Positions 50,349-59,641 are shown, numbered from the stretch's first letter. The stretch is 64,000 bases of DNA from Owenweeksia sp965214115 (GCA_965214115.1 CBDCAU010000003.1:496001-560000), one strand, 5' to 3'. Numbers and translations: made by a program. Notes: generated by a model not told the origin, from the sequence alone.

Positions 50349-50981
50349 GTGGAAAAAGCAGACAAAATCATCGAAGCCCTATCGGCGGAACGGTTTACGC
50401 CCTATCTGCGGCATTGTGGCGGCGATACCGCCAAAGCGCTGGAACTGTACCGGTGGAATATCGAAATCTCCCAATCTTTTTACGCCCCTTTGGCCCTACT
50501 TGAAATTACGCTGCGCAACAAAATTGACCAGATATTCCGAACCCATTTTGGCCATCGGGATTGGCTCACCCAAGACCTCCCGCCCAAACTTCTCAAACCC
50601 GTGGTGGAAATAGAGATAAAGCTGACGCGGGCCAAAAAAGACCCGACCAACAGCGCCGTGCTGGCCGAGCTGAATTTCGGTTTTTGGACTACTCTTTTCA
50701 ATCGCCAATATGCCAAACTGTTTTGGAAACCGCTGCATAGGGCCTTCCGGCACTTGCCCTCCCACCAAAGGCGGCGGACGGAAGTATCTTCCCGATTGAA
50801 CCACATCCGCACCTTCCGAAACCGGATTTACCACTACGAGCCGATATGCTGGAACGCCGAAGCCTTACGAAAGAAAGCGCGGGAGATTGAAGAACTGACG
50901 ACTTGGCTCAATCCGGAAGTGGAAAGATGGGCAAAGCCGTTCCGTCAGTTTGAAAACACGATGAAACGGAAGCCTGTGTAG
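50349..50981 (+). CDS. Abi family protein (HEPN-type)
   Basis: A 210-residue Abi-like protein of the type linked to phage abortive infection. It has LSAERFTPYLRHCGGDTAKA, LYRWNIEISQSFYAPLALLE, LRNKI, the ELNFGFWTTLFNRQYAKLFW block, and the HEPN ribonuclease signature RNRIYHYEP (R-x4-H, about residues 157-162). HEPN domains usually cut RNA. It starts with GTG (50349), only 4 bases after a promoter-like TAACTTCG, so a leaderless mRNA is possible. No partner gene is adjacent. Solitary Abi genes of this type are frequent. Confidence 0.85.
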   Translation: MEKADKIIEALSAERFTPYLRHCGGDTAKALELYRWNIEISQSFYAPLALLEITLRNKIDQIFRTHFGHRDWLTQDLPPKLLKPVVEIEIKLTRAKKDPTNSAVLAELNFGFWTTLFNRQYAKLFWKPLHRAFRHLPSHQRRRTEVSSRLNHIRTFRNRIYHYEPICWNAEALRKKAREIEELTTWLNPEVERWAKPFRQFENTMKRKPV

Positions 50982-51027
50982 ATGGGCGCTGCCGCGCGAT
51001 TTTATAAGGAAGCCACGGCGAAAATTT

Positions 51028-51245
51028 TAACCCCGCAGGGGTTTCACACGAATAACCCCGCATAAAATGCGGGGCTGCAGACCGGAGCCCCGAATAAATC
51101 CTGAAAGGATTTAACGGAATTCTGGTTGTTGGGAAATCTTCATAGTGGGATTAAACCCCTGCGGGGTTTTCTTCATCGGGGCGGCGATGCCCCCGCATTT
51201 CATACGGGCTTATTCATATTAAATCCCGCTGGGATTTTTGGGCGG
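51028..51245. repeat. Six-hairpin repeat, family A, copy 3
   Basis: Hairpins AACCCCGCAGGGGTT, CCCCGCATAAAATGCGGGG, AATCCTGAAAGGATT, AAACCCCTGCGGGGTTTT and AATCCCGCTGGGATT. Against copies 1 and 2, both sides of several stems have changed together. Confidence 0.8.
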
Positions 51246-51297
51246 CAACTATCGAGAAGAAACGAGGGGAAATGCCGCAAAATAATTTTAACATAAA

Positions 51298-51525
51298 ATG
51301 AAACATCAGACAACCGTTGAAAAAAACGAGGCCGTCATCATCGACCTTTTGCACCAAGTGCGGGAAACCAACAAAATGATTGATTTGCACCAAAAGAATT
51401 CCGGCGATGATTTTATGGTAAATCAATACGAAGCAATCCGCGAGCGTTTTCTCTCGAAATTGCGCAAGGTTCTTTCTGAGTTTGACTTGGGCGTTTTTGT
51501 GAAAAAACAGGAGGGGGTGATTTGA
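51298..51525 (+). CDS. Small hypothetical coiled protein
   Basis: A 75-residue charged, mostly helical product (TTVEKNEAVIIDLLHQVRET ... YEAIRERFLSKLRKVLSEFD). No signal peptide and no known family. The regular heptad-like Leu/Ile spacing and its clean ATG support coding, but it could still be a chance frame. Confidence 0.5.
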   Translation: MKHQTTVEKNEAVIIDLLHQVRETNKMIDLHQKNSGDDFMVNQYEAIRERFLSKLRKVLSEFDLGVFVKKQEGVI

Positions 51526-51605
51526 GATAGCTTTTGGGGCGTTTTGTAAAATTCAAAAAATCGCTACCGCTGCCCACACAGTCGCGTAACAGCGAAGGAA
51601 ATATG

Positions 51606-52448
51606 CTAATCCTCCAAATAAATTTTAATCGCTGGAATATAATAGTAAGGAGCTCTGCCTGTTTCTAACCTGACTCCTTTATGATTAACGAATGGAAATC
51701 CAAGCCTTGAATAATAATATATAGGTTTTTCCGACTTTAACATCTTTAGCTTTGCTTCCTCCCCTTCAATAATAAACTCCAGCGCGAACACTACATCTTT
51801 GTCGGGAACTCTAACATTATAAGATTCTAAATCTATGCTAACTTTTTTCTTGTCTTTCGGAATATCGAAAAGCAAATTGTCGTGAAGCAAATTTTGATAA
51901 TTTAACTTCATCGTATCTGAGACAGAAAGAAAGTGCAGTCTTACTCGAGAAAACCCTTCCAATGGTTTCGCTAAGAAGAATTCTACTTTTGCAACTTTGC
52001 GATGTGAATGGTTCTCATCAATTTCAAACCCATATATATCTCCGCTCTGAATTGTAATGTGACTTCCCCAAAATCTCAGATTTTCATTAATGACCACATC
52101 AGGGTTTTTTGTCGCAGAAACCTCTACTAAGTCCAATTTAATATAATTACTTGGTATTAAATAAATAGTGTCTTCAGAATCGTTGTTAAATATTTTCTTT
52201 GACTTATAATTTGGATGTATACAATATGCTGAATCCCAATTTACCCAACAAGCTTTCCCAAATGTGTCTGAATAAACTGCAATTTGGTTTATTGAAGACA
52301 CCCTTACGCTCGGAACAACTTTTTGAGATAAAATATCCAAAAAAACTCTACAATTTGTTTGACCAAAAACGATGTTAGAAAATAGAAAAAAAGCACAAAA
52401 GGCCAAATAGCCTTTCGTGCCTTTAATGAATTCACAAGAGCGTCTCAC
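51606..52448 (-). CDS. Hypothetical secreted protein, carboxypeptidase-regulatory-like
   Basis: About 280 residues, not assigned to a named family. A hydrophobic segment near the N-terminus (GYLAFCAFFLFSNIVFG then QTNC) looks like a signal peptide. The following region (LDILSQKVVPSVRVSSINQI ... IKLDLVEVSATKN) resembles the regulatory-like domain seen at the front of Bacteroidota surface proteins. The rest is beta-rich (KVEFFLAKPLEGFSRVRLHF). There is no ATG; GTG at 52448 is the best start since it lies just after the upstream lipoprotein stop, though a TTG at 52496 is possible. Probably one transcript with that lipoprotein. Confidence 0.6.
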   Translation of the reverse strand: MRRSCEFIKGTKGYLAFCAFFLFSNIVFGQTNCRVFLDILSQKVVPSVRVSSINQIAVYSDTFGKACWVNWDSAYCIHPNYKSKKIFNNDSEDTIYLIPSNYIKLDLVEVSATKNPDVVINENLRFWGSHITIQSGDIYGFEIDENHSHRKVAKVEFFLAKPLEGFSRVRLHFLSVSDTMKLNYQNLLHDNLLFDIPKDKKKVSIDLESYNVRVPDKDVVFALEFIIEGEEAKLKMLKSEKPIYYYSRLGFPFVNHKGVRLETGRAPYYYIPAIKIYLED

Positions 52449-52458
52449 GAGTTCTTGT

Positions 52459-52962
52459 TTAGCAGGGTCCTTGCTCACAGCTATGGACTCCAACAAGCCA
52501 GTGGTCTACGCAATTGTCAGCCTGTCCCCACAAACAAGGACCTTGAAATGGGTCGCCCCAAAAAACGTGACGAAGCCATTCACCAAAGGAGCGCTTGCCT
52601 GCAGCCTCCCAATTCAAAATCAAATCCTCCTCCCAGTCAGCAACGAATAAATCGGCTGGCACAGAGATAAACTCATTTATCTTTGTTGATACTTCAACTG
52701 ATATTAAAGCATTTCCATCATATCGATGGAAAACATATCCGTACAATTCAGAATTTCCAGATGCATCAACACCATAGATGGTATCGATATAAGTGGTTGT
52801 ATAATCCTCCAAATTGTTGGGGTTGACCTCATTCGGTAGTTCGAATGCAACATAAGTATTTATGCCACTTTTGAGTTCTACTGGTGAGGATTCCGGTTTT
52901 TCCTTGCTGCAAGAGAACAAGGCAATTGATGTGCTTAGAAGCACTAAACTAATTTTTCTCAT
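52459..52962 (-). CDS. Hypothetical lipoprotein
   Basis: A 167-residue product with signal peptide and lipobox (MRKISLVLLSTSIALFSC, Cys18) then SKEKPESS, standard for Bacteroidota. The mature part has no recognised domain; a Trp- and Cys-rich C-terminus (GPCLWGQADNCVDHWLVG ... CEQGPC) may hold disulfides. It is followed 10 bases later by the hypothetical secreted protein on the same strand. Confidence 0.65.
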   Translation of the reverse strand: MRKISLVLLSTSIALFSCSKEKPESSPVELKSGINTYVAFELPNEVNPNNLEDYTTTYIDTIYGVDASGNSELYGYVFHRYDGNALISVEVSTKINEFISVPADLFVADWEEDLILNWEAAGKRSFGEWLRHVFWGDPFQGPCLWGQADNCVDHWLVGVHSCEQGPC

Positions 52963-53018
52963 TTTAAGAAAAAATTAAGATTTCCCTACTATGTGCGCTG
53001 TTCGGGTACTGCGGTTTT

Positions 53019-53267
53019 CTACTTTGAAAAACGCAGCAAATATTTGGCAAGAATAATCTCGTCCGACACGTTGTAATCTTTTTTTGACAGAATTTTCTTA
53101 AGTGGTTCAAAATCAAGATGAATAATTTCAATTTTAACATTTGTTCGCTTTCCAATCAAATTTATTGCTCGGTAATTCTTTGATTATTAGAGGTCTGTAC
53201 AATTGACAACTTATGCGACATTGGCGAAAACACGCTTCCCATTAAATTTACGTTCTTGCAACTTCAT
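53019..53267 (-). pseudogene. Possible remnant of a decayed gene
   Basis: On the minus strand a short ATG frame (MKLQERKFNGKRVFANVA, from 53267) ends early, and a stop-free, startless frame at 53183-53019 reads NLIGKRTNVKIEIIHLDFEP and onward in protein-like fashion. They are in different frames. Chance is possible. Otherwise 52963-53281 holds nothing I can name. Confidence 0.2.
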
Positions 53268-53281
53268 ATTTAGATTTTGAA

Positions 53282-54562
53282 ATGAAAACTCAAAAATTCC
53301 GTTCAATTAAAACCCTCTTTCTCACCACCATCCTCCTCCTCTCCCTTTCCGGAAAAAGCAACTACCTCCTCATCCCGATGGACGAGGAAGGGCAAAAAGA
53401 CCATTTGAAAGCCTACGGGATTGCCTTTCTGTCCTTGGAAAACGGGCTGGAAATCGAGTGGCTGCTGAACTACCGCGGCGGCAGTTTTTTGATTCCGTAT
53501 GTGGAGGAATTGAAAAGCGAATGCCAAATCCGCAACGTGAGTTTTGAGACGGTCTCGGACGCGGCGGCGGCGCAAATCCGGCGCGAAATCAGCAGCCCCG
53601 CCGTGAATATGGAAACCGTGAAACTGGAAAAAGCGCCCAAAATCGCGGTGTATTCGCCCAAGAGCAAACAGCCGTGGGACGACGCGGTGACGCTGGTTTT
53701 GACCTACGCCGAAATTCCCTACGACATCATTTACGACCAAGAAGTGCTGGACGATTTACTGACGCAGTACGACTGGCTGCACCTCCACCACGAGGATTTT
53801 ACGGGGCAGTACGGCAAGTTTTACGCGGCCTTCCGCAACGCGCCGTGGTACATCAACAACAAGCGCGAGGCCGAGGAAGCGGCACGCGAAATGGGTTTCG
53901 AGAAAGTGAGCGAGCAAAAACTGGCGGTGGCGCAAAAAATCAAGGAATACACGGCGGGCGGCGGTTTTCTGTTTGCAATGTGCTCGGCCACTGATAGTTA
54001 TGATATCGGACTAAGCGCGGCGGGCGTGGACATCTGCGCGCCGATGTTTGACGGCGACCCCGCCGAGCCGAACCATCAAAACAAACTCGACTACGACAAA
54101 ACGCTGGCCTTCAAGGATTACAAACTGTCGCAAAACCCGATGGAATACGAGTTCAGCAACATCGACGTGACACAGACGCGCAAGGTGAAAGCGGAAAGCG
54201 ATTTTTTCACGTTGTTTGAATTTTCCGCCAAATGGGACGTGGTGCCAACGATGCTGTGCCAAAACCACACCCGCATCATCAAAGGTTTTATGGGGCAGAC
54301 CACGGCTTTCCGCAAAAGCCTCATCAAATCGGACGTGCTGATAATGGGCGAGCTGAAATCGGCCGGCGAGGCGCGCTACATTCACGGCGAGCTGGGCAAA
54401 GGCACGTGGACCTTCTACGGTGGCCACGACCCCGAAGACTACCAACACCGCGTAGGCGACCCCAAAACGGAACTGGAACTCTATCCCAATTCCGCCGGCT
54501 ATCGGTTGATTCTCAATAATATCCTTTTTCCGGCGGCGCGGAAGCAGAAGCAGAAAACGTAG
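53282..54562 (+). CDS. Conserved Bacteroidota protein commonly mislabelled asparagine synthetase B
   Basis: A 426-residue protein with an N-terminal hydrophobic signal (about 10-24), then YLLIPMDEEGQKDHLKAYGI, ILLNYRGGSF-like text, KIAVYSPKSKQPWDDAVTLV and DWLHLHHEDFTGQYGKFY. This protein is well conserved in Bacteroidota. It is often called asparagine synthetase B, but I see no glutaminase Cys2 and no PP-loop (SGGxDS) of AsnB. The GGGFLFAMCSATDSYD segment resembles the nucleophile-elbow region of class I glutamine-amidotransferase-like (ThuA-like) folds, suggesting an extracytoplasmic role. True function unknown. Confidence 0.8.
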   Translation: MKTQKFRSIKTLFLTTILLLSLSGKSNYLLIPMDEEGQKDHLKAYGIAFLSLENGLEIEWLLNYRGGSFLIPYVEELKSECQIRNVSFETVSDAAAAQIRREISSPAVNMETVKLEKAPKIAVYSPKSKQPWDDAVTLVLTYAEIPYDIIYDQEVLDDLLTQYDWLHLHHEDFTGQYGKFYAAFRNAPWYINNKREAEEAAREMGFEKVSEQKLAVAQKIKEYTAGGGFLFAMCSATDSYDIGLSAAGVDICAPMFDGDPAEPNHQNKLDYDKTLAFKDYKLSQNPMEYEFSNIDVTQTRKVKAESDFFTLFEFSAKWDVVPTMLCQNHTRIIKGFMGQTTAFRKSLIKSDVLIMGELKSAGEARYIHGELGKGTWTFYGGHDPEDYQHRVGDPKTELELYPNSAGYRLILNNILFPAARKQKQKT

Positions 54563-54739
54563 GGCGATTGACGATTGATTCGATTTTTGATTTACGATTT
54601 GGTGGGGGCATTTGTAGATTTATGATTGATGCGATTTTCGATTTACGAGGGATGGTGACGGCGTTTTGGATTGAGGATTTTTTTGATTTTTGAGAGCGGC
54701 GTTTTGGATTGAGGATTCTATTTCAACTATGCAGAAGAC
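54563..54739. repeat. Degenerate short-repeat region
   Basis: Imperfect copies of GATTGATTCGATTTTTGATT and GGCGTTTTGGATTGAGGATT, each twice. No gene. Confidence 0.5.
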
Positions 54740-55126
54740 GTGAAGATTATTCGGATTTTTCAAATTTTGGTCCTTGCAATGGCTGCCGTCAGCGTCATTC
54801 ATATTGCGGTTGCCGGGATTTTGGAATTCACAAAAATCCGAGATGATAAAGCCGCCAATGCTATTTTGGATTTGCGGCCGCTTGCCAAAGGAATCCCGCT
54901 TCCGCCTTCGGTTTCCTTGGCCTTTCAACATCCTGATTCTCTGCACTCTCCTGATTTTTACGGAATGGCGGCGCGCTACGGTTTGATGCCCACTTTTATT
55001 GATAATGCCAAAAATCGGGACACCGTCCTGTTGTTTTCGGAAAGTGAAAATCGTGATTTCGCGGGTTTCAAATCCCTGTGGATTTCGGATAAAAAAGAAT
55101 GGCAACTTTTAGTGGTTGAGAAATGA
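54740..55126 (+). CDS. Hypothetical membrane-anchored protein
   Basis: A 128-residue product with a GTG start and one N-terminal hydrophobic helix (about 5-27, IFQILVLAMAAVSVIHIAVA). The remainder is probably periplasmic (ILDLRPLAKGIPLPPS ... DFAGFKSLWISDKKEW). No family recognised. Its stop overlaps the next start by 4 bases (ATGA), so the two are translationally coupled, and it may assist the membrane glycosyltransferase downstream. Confidence 0.65.
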   Translation: MKIIRIFQILVLAMAAVSVIHIAVAGILEFTKIRDDKAANAILDLRPLAKGIPLPPSVSLAFQHPDSLHSPDFYGMAARYGLMPTFIDNAKNRDTVLLFSESENRDFAGFKSLWISDKKEWQLLVVEK

Positions 55127-56503
55127 CGCTTTTTGCAACCATTCTTTTGATATTAAGAATTGCCGGAACGATAGCGGCGGGTTTTCTAATTTGTCGCGTT
55201 TTTAGTTCTTCCAAAAAAAATTCATTTCATTAACATCTTTCCTCTTGGTTTAGCGCTGAATGGTTTGCTCTATTTTTGGATGATTCAATGGCGGGGAAAC
55301 CTCATAATTTTTGATGTTGTTCAAATCATTTTCATTGGAATTTTTAGCGTTTTTATTTTACGAAAAAGGGTATCTTTTCAATTTCTTCCTCGCTTCAAAA
55401 AATATCAAAAATGGGTATTGGCAATGTCAATTTTATCTGTTGTTATTTTTCTGATTGCTTTCAATTTGAACGCCATTTTTGGCGGGTGGGATGCCTACGC
55501 TATATGGAATGTCAAAGGACAGCTATTGGCGAGTTTGCCGGAAATGGGCTATTCCAAATTCAAAAATTTGTTGGAATACCCCCATCCCGATTACCCGCTT
55601 TTTTGGCCTTGTTCGGTAGCGATTGTTTATCAAGTGGCTGGGATTTTCGGCGCCGAATGGTGGCCGATTTTTATGACGGTATTTTTTACGCTTGCCACTT
55701 CGCTTTTGTATTTTCAAAAAACTTGGCCTGCTGAAAAAGCCTTTGCCGCCTGCCTTTCTCTGTTGGTCACGTTCAATTTTGTAAAGCGGGGAAGCGCCCA
55801 ATATTCGGATATTCCCTTGTCTTTTTTTGTAGTGCTTTCGATTGTTTTTTTATCGAATGCGGTTCGGGCCGAAAGCCGATGGCAAAACTGGGCGATGGCG
55901 GGATTAGTCATCGGCGTCGCCACTTGGGTAAAAAACGAGGGGATTTTTTACTGCGCCATTTTTTTCGTTTGCGCCATTTTTTATCTTTTAAAAGATAAGA
56001 AAATCATCCATAAATGGAGAAATTTTGCTTGGCTCGGATTGGGAAGTTTGCCATTTCTATTGACCACTTTTTATTTCAAAACAATAGTGAACCACGGTAA
56101 TGATGTGGTAGGCCAAAATCTTTCACCAATTTTAGAAAGGCTTTTTGATTGGGATTGTTATGCGATTATTTTCAATAGTTTTGTCCAAGAATTGTTGAGT
56201 TTTTCCGGCTCTGCTTTCCAGCCGATTTTCATATTTATACTGTTTGTAATCTTGATTGGGTTTCAAAAAACGAAGTGGGAATTTCCAAATCTTTCAAAGC
56301 ATTTTTTGATACCGTTTTTAATGGTGAGTTTTACTGGGTTTTTTATGATTTATATAATTACCCCACACGATTTGAAATGGCATTTAAATACTTCACTTTC
56401 GCGGATTTTGATGCAGATTTACCCCGTGTTTTTGTTGCTTTTTTTTGAGAACTTACCTAATCGGTATTTGCGTTGGGAAAAGTCATCTTTGCGAAAAGGC
56501 TGA
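55123..56503 (+). pseudogene. Frameshifted GT39-like membrane glycosyltransferase
   Basis: Two frames that together read as one polytopic protein. The first (55123-55233) gives MTLFATILLILRIAGTIAAG and runs into an A8 tract at 55213-55220. The second frame (open from before the tract to 56503) continues KKIHFINIFPLGLALNGLL into about ten hydrophobic helices. It has the GT-C features GGWDAYAIWNVKGQLL, HPDYPLFWP and ATWVKNEGIFY seen in ArnT/PMT-like (GT39) enzymes. A one-base change in the A-run restores a single frame of about 460 codons. Could be phase variation, decay or a sequencing error. If expressed it would transfer sugars from lipid-linked donors. Confidence 0.65.
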
Positions 56504-56534
56504 ATCTTCCAAAGAAATAGGAAACCTCCCAAAC

Positions 56535-57422
56535 TTATTTGCTCCCCACGCGGCGCCGTTTCCGCAACCACACATCCACAAAAACCGTGGAAAGGATAAT
56601 CGCCGCGCCCACGTAAAATCCCCATTCCATCTGCTCGCTTTCGCCAAAAATCCAGAGGGCAAGGAGGATGCCGTACACCGGCTCCAGATTGATGGCCAAC
56701 AAAAAGGTGAAGGCGGACAGGCGGCGCATCACCGCCACACTTTCTATAAAGGCAAAGGCCGTGCAAACGCTGCCGAGGATGACGAGGAAAACCCAGTCGT
56801 TGCACGACAGCGCGAAAAGCTCCCAGCTCATTTTCCCCGTAAGGGAAAGAAAAATACCGATGGCCAAAAAGCCACCGAGCATTTCTAAAAAAGTGATGCG
56901 GAACGCGCTTTGGCTGCGCACCATTTTGGAATTCAACACCGAAAACAGGGCGCTCAAAAACGCGCTGATCAAAGCCACGACAATGCCCTCCCAATATCCG
57001 CCCTCAAAACGGAAGATGAAATAAAGCCCGACGATGACCGCCAAGCCGAGCAGCATTTCGCTGGCGCGCGGTTTTCTTTGGAAGACAATCGGCTCGATGA
57101 GCGAACCGAAAAACGCCCCCGTGGAAACGCAGGCCAAGGCCACCGACACGGTGCTGATTTTTATGGAATGAAAAAACGTGACCCAGTGCGCCGCGATTAT
57201 CACGCCCGCCAGCAGCACTTTCCAAGGGTTTTTTATCAAGGAAAAATCCAATCTCTTCTTAAATAAAAGAAAGAAAAAAACGAAGGCGGCGGCCAGCCAC
57301 ATCCGGTGCCACACCAGCGGAACGGCCTCAATGCTAATCAGTTGGCCCAACGGCCCGGTAATCCCAAAAACCAAGACCGCGAGGTGGAGGCGGAGGTAAT
57401 CGGAGGCGTTATTTTGGGGCAA
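56535..57422 (-). CDS. EamA/DMT family transporter
   Basis: About 295 residues with ten transmembrane helices in two EamA halves, e.g. WKVLLAGVIIAAHWVTFFHS, STVSVALACVSTGAFFGSLI, AFAFIESVAVMRRLSAFTFL, INLEPVYGILLALWIFGESE. DMT proteins export small metabolites or amino acids; the substrate is unknown. No ATG is in the right place. I chose TTG at 57422, which overlaps the LptF/LptG stop by 14 bases and begins just before LHLAVLVFGITGP. A longer frame to 57509 would lie inside the upstream gene. Confidence 0.85.
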   Translation of the reverse strand: MPQNNASDYLRLHLAVLVFGITGPLGQLISIEAVPLVWHRMWLAAAFVFFFLLFKKRLDFSLIKNPWKVLLAGVIIAAHWVTFFHSIKISTVSVALACVSTGAFFGSLIEPIVFQRKPRASEMLLGLAVIVGLYFIFRFEGGYWEGIVVALISAFLSALFSVLNSKMVRSQSAFRITFLEMLGGFLAIGIFLSLTGKMSWELFALSCNDWVFLVILGSVCTAFAFIESVAVMRRLSAFTFLLAINLEPVYGILLALWIFGESEQMEWGFYVGAAIILSTVFVDVWLRKRRRVGSK

Positions 57423-58491
57423 TGTAATAGAGGTAAGCGGCCACAAAACTAAAGAGGATGTTGGGCAGCCAAACGGCCAGCAGCGGCGACATACTGCCCA
57501 CCGAGGCAAAGGTGGTGCTCATTTGCATAAAAAATATATAGACCACGCTGAGCAGCAGCCCGATGGCAATGTTTAGCCCCAGCCCGCCCCGCGTCTTTCG
57601 CGAGGAAACGCTGACCCCGATCAACACCAAAATAAAGGTGGCGGCAGGGTAGGAAACGCGCTTGTATTTTTCGATGAGGTAGAAATTCAGGTCTTCGCTG
57701 CCGCGGATTTTCTCGGTCTCGATGAATTCGTTCAGCTCTGGCGTGTCCATCATTTCGATGGTGTAGAGGCGCGGCACGATTTCGTCCGGCCCAAAGTTGA
57801 GGACGGTGTCCATTTTTTGCCCCGCGCGGATGCTTTCGTTGCCCTCAGCGTCGATGGTGCGGAGGTGCCAGTTTTGCAAGGCCCACTGCCCCGCGGTGGT
57901 GTCCAGTTCAATGAAATCCGATTTGAGTTTGGCCTTAAGGCTGTGATTCTCAAACACTTCGTACGAAAAGCGGTAGCCGCTGTTTTTTTCGGTATTGAAA
58001 TTATCAAAATAAATAATGTGGCCCGGCTCGATTTGGCGGTGCACGTTCTTGAAACGGTCGGGGCCTTTACTGCTGATGTAGGTCGTTTCAAAATTGATGC
58101 GATACACATTGGTTTTGGGAATCACATAATTGCCCAGCAAAAAACTGATGACCGCGATGACGGTGGCCCCCACGAAAAACGGCCACATCATCCGCCGGAA
58201 GCTGACGCCGCCCGTTAAGATGGCCACGATTTCGGTGTTGCCCGCCATCCGGCTGGTGAAAAAAATCGTCGAAATAAACACCATCATCGAACTGAACAAA
58301 TTGCCGTAATAGACAATGAAATTCAGGTAATAATCAAAGATGATTTCCTTGGCGGAAGCGCCTTCCTGTACGAAATTGTCAATTTTTTCGGAAATGTCGA
58401 ATACCACCGCAATCGCCAGTATAAGCGTGATAATCAGGAAAAATGTCCCGAGGAATTTCTTTAAAATATAGCGGTCGATGATTTTCAGCAC
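57409..58491 (-). CDS. LptF/LptG family LPS-export permease
   Basis: A 360-residue YjgP/YjgQ-family membrane protein, one of the two inner-membrane subunits that with LptB extract lipopolysaccharide and pass it to LptC/A. Start IIDRYILKKFLGTFFLIITL and the TSRMAGNTEIVAILTGGVSF region are typical. Six membrane helices (three at each end) flank a periplasmic beta-jellyroll of about 130 residues. I cannot tell LptF from LptG. It starts 4 bases after the tgt stop and overlaps the EamA gene, so tgt, permease and transporter form one operon. Confidence 0.9.
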   Translation of the reverse strand: MLKIIDRYILKKFLGTFFLIITLILAIAVVFDISEKIDNFVQEGASAKEIIFDYYLNFIVYYGNLFSSMMVFISTIFFTSRMAGNTEIVAILTGGVSFRRMMWPFFVGATVIAVISFLLGNYVIPKTNVYRINFETTYISSKGPDRFKNVHRQIEPGHIIYFDNFNTEKNSGYRFSYEVFENHSLKAKLKSDFIELDTTAGQWALQNWHLRTIDAEGNESIRAGQKMDTVLNFGPDEIVPRLYTIEMMDTPELNEFIETEKIRGSEDLNFYLIEKYKRVSYPAATFILVLIGVSVSSRKTRGGLGLNIAIGLLLSVVYIFFMQMSTTFASVGSMSPLLAVWLPNILFSFVAAYLYYIAPK

Positions 58492-58494
58492 GGC

Positions 58495-59625
58495 TCAGAG
58501 GCGGGTTTCCAGTTTCGGCACTATCTCGTTTTTCCATTGTGAAAAAGTGCCGTCGGTGATTTTTTCGCGGGCGGTCTCGGTCAGCCAAAGGTAAAACCGC
58601 AGATTGTGCAGCGAGGCAATTTGCCTGCCAAGGTATTCGTTGGCCGCAAAAAGGTGGCGCAGGTAGGCTTTGGAGTAATCCGAATCCACGAAGCTGGTGC
58701 CATTCGCGTCCAGCGGCTCGTGGGCGTTTTCCCACTTTTTGTTTTTGATGTTGATGATGCCTTCGGAGGTAAAAAGCATCCCGTTGCGGCCGTTGCGGGT
58801 GGGCATCACGCAATCGAACATATCCACGCCTAAAGCAATGTTTTCCAAAATGTTGGCCGGCGTTCCCACGCCCATTAGGTAGCGCGGTTTTTCTTTTGGG
58901 AGATGATTGCAGCACAATTCCGCAAACTTGTACATTTCCTCAATCGGCTCGCCCACCGAGAGGCCGCCGATGGCATTTCCGCCCGCGTCAAAACTGGCGA
59001 TTGTTTCCGCCGATTGTTTCCGCAAATCCTCAAATGTAGAACCCTGCACAATCGGGAAAAGCGACTGTTCAAATCCGTACAATTCTTCGTTTTGCGAAAG
59101 CCAATCCACGCAGCGCCGCAACCAGCGGTGCGTCATTTCCATACTGTTTTTAGCGTATTGATAATCAGAAGGGTAGGGCGGGCATTCGTCAAACGCCATT
59201 ATAATGTCCGCCCCGATTTGCCGCTGGATTTCCATCGACTTTTCCGGCGAGAAAAAATGCCGTGACCCGTCGATGTGCGATTGGAACTTCACGCCTTCCT
59301 CGGAGATTTTTCGGCTGTTCGCCAGCGAATACACTTGGTATCCGCCGCTGTCGGTCAGGATGGGTTTTTCCCAGCCCATAAATTGGTGGAGGCCGCCGGC
59401 ATTTTGCAACACCGAAGTACTCGGCCGCAAATACAAATGATAGGTATTTCCCAAAATAATCTGCGCCTGCACATCCTCGCGCAACTCGCGCTGGTGCACG
59501 GTTTTCACGGAGGCCACCGTTCCGACGGGCATAAAAATCGGGGTGCGGATTTCGCCGTGGGCGGTGGTGATTTTTCCCGCACGGGCGGCACTTTTGGGGT
59601 CGGTTTTTTGTAGAGAGAATTGCAC
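58495..59625 (-). CDS. tgt: Queuine tRNA-ribosyltransferase (Tgt)
   Basis: Exchanges guanine-34 for preQ1 in tRNA-Asp, -Asn, -His and -Tyr. 376 residues. Visible: TPIFMPVGTVASVKTV, GNTYHLYLRPS, LTDSGGYQVYSL (catalytic Asp), IVQGSTFEDLR, GGLSVGEP and MFDCVMPTRNGRNGMLFT (second Asp and tRNA-recognition loop). The usual zinc motif CxCxxC is replaced by GTSFVDSDYS, though the His of SLHNL remains. The GTG start at 59625 puts VQFSLQKTDPKSAARAG at the normal N-terminus; the longer ATG frame is repeat-like. First gene of an operon with the LPS permease and an EamA transporter. Confidence 0.93.
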   Translation of the reverse strand: MQFSLQKTDPKSAARAGKITTAHGEIRTPIFMPVGTVASVKTVHQRELREDVQAQIILGNTYHLYLRPSTSVLQNAGGLHQFMGWEKPILTDSGGYQVYSLANSRKISEEGVKFQSHIDGSRHFFSPEKSMEIQRQIGADIIMAFDECPPYPSDYQYAKNSMEMTHRWLRRCVDWLSQNEELYGFEQSLFPIVQGSTFEDLRKQSAETIASFDAGGNAIGGLSVGEPIEEMYKFAELCCNHLPKEKPRYLMGVGTPANILENIALGVDMFDCVMPTRNGRNGMLFTSEGIINIKNKKWENAHEPLDANGTSFVDSDYSKAYLRHLFAANEYLGRQIASLHNLRFYLWLTETAREKITDGTFSQWKNEIVPKLETRL

Positions 59626-59641
59626 GGCGCGAAGGTAGGGA

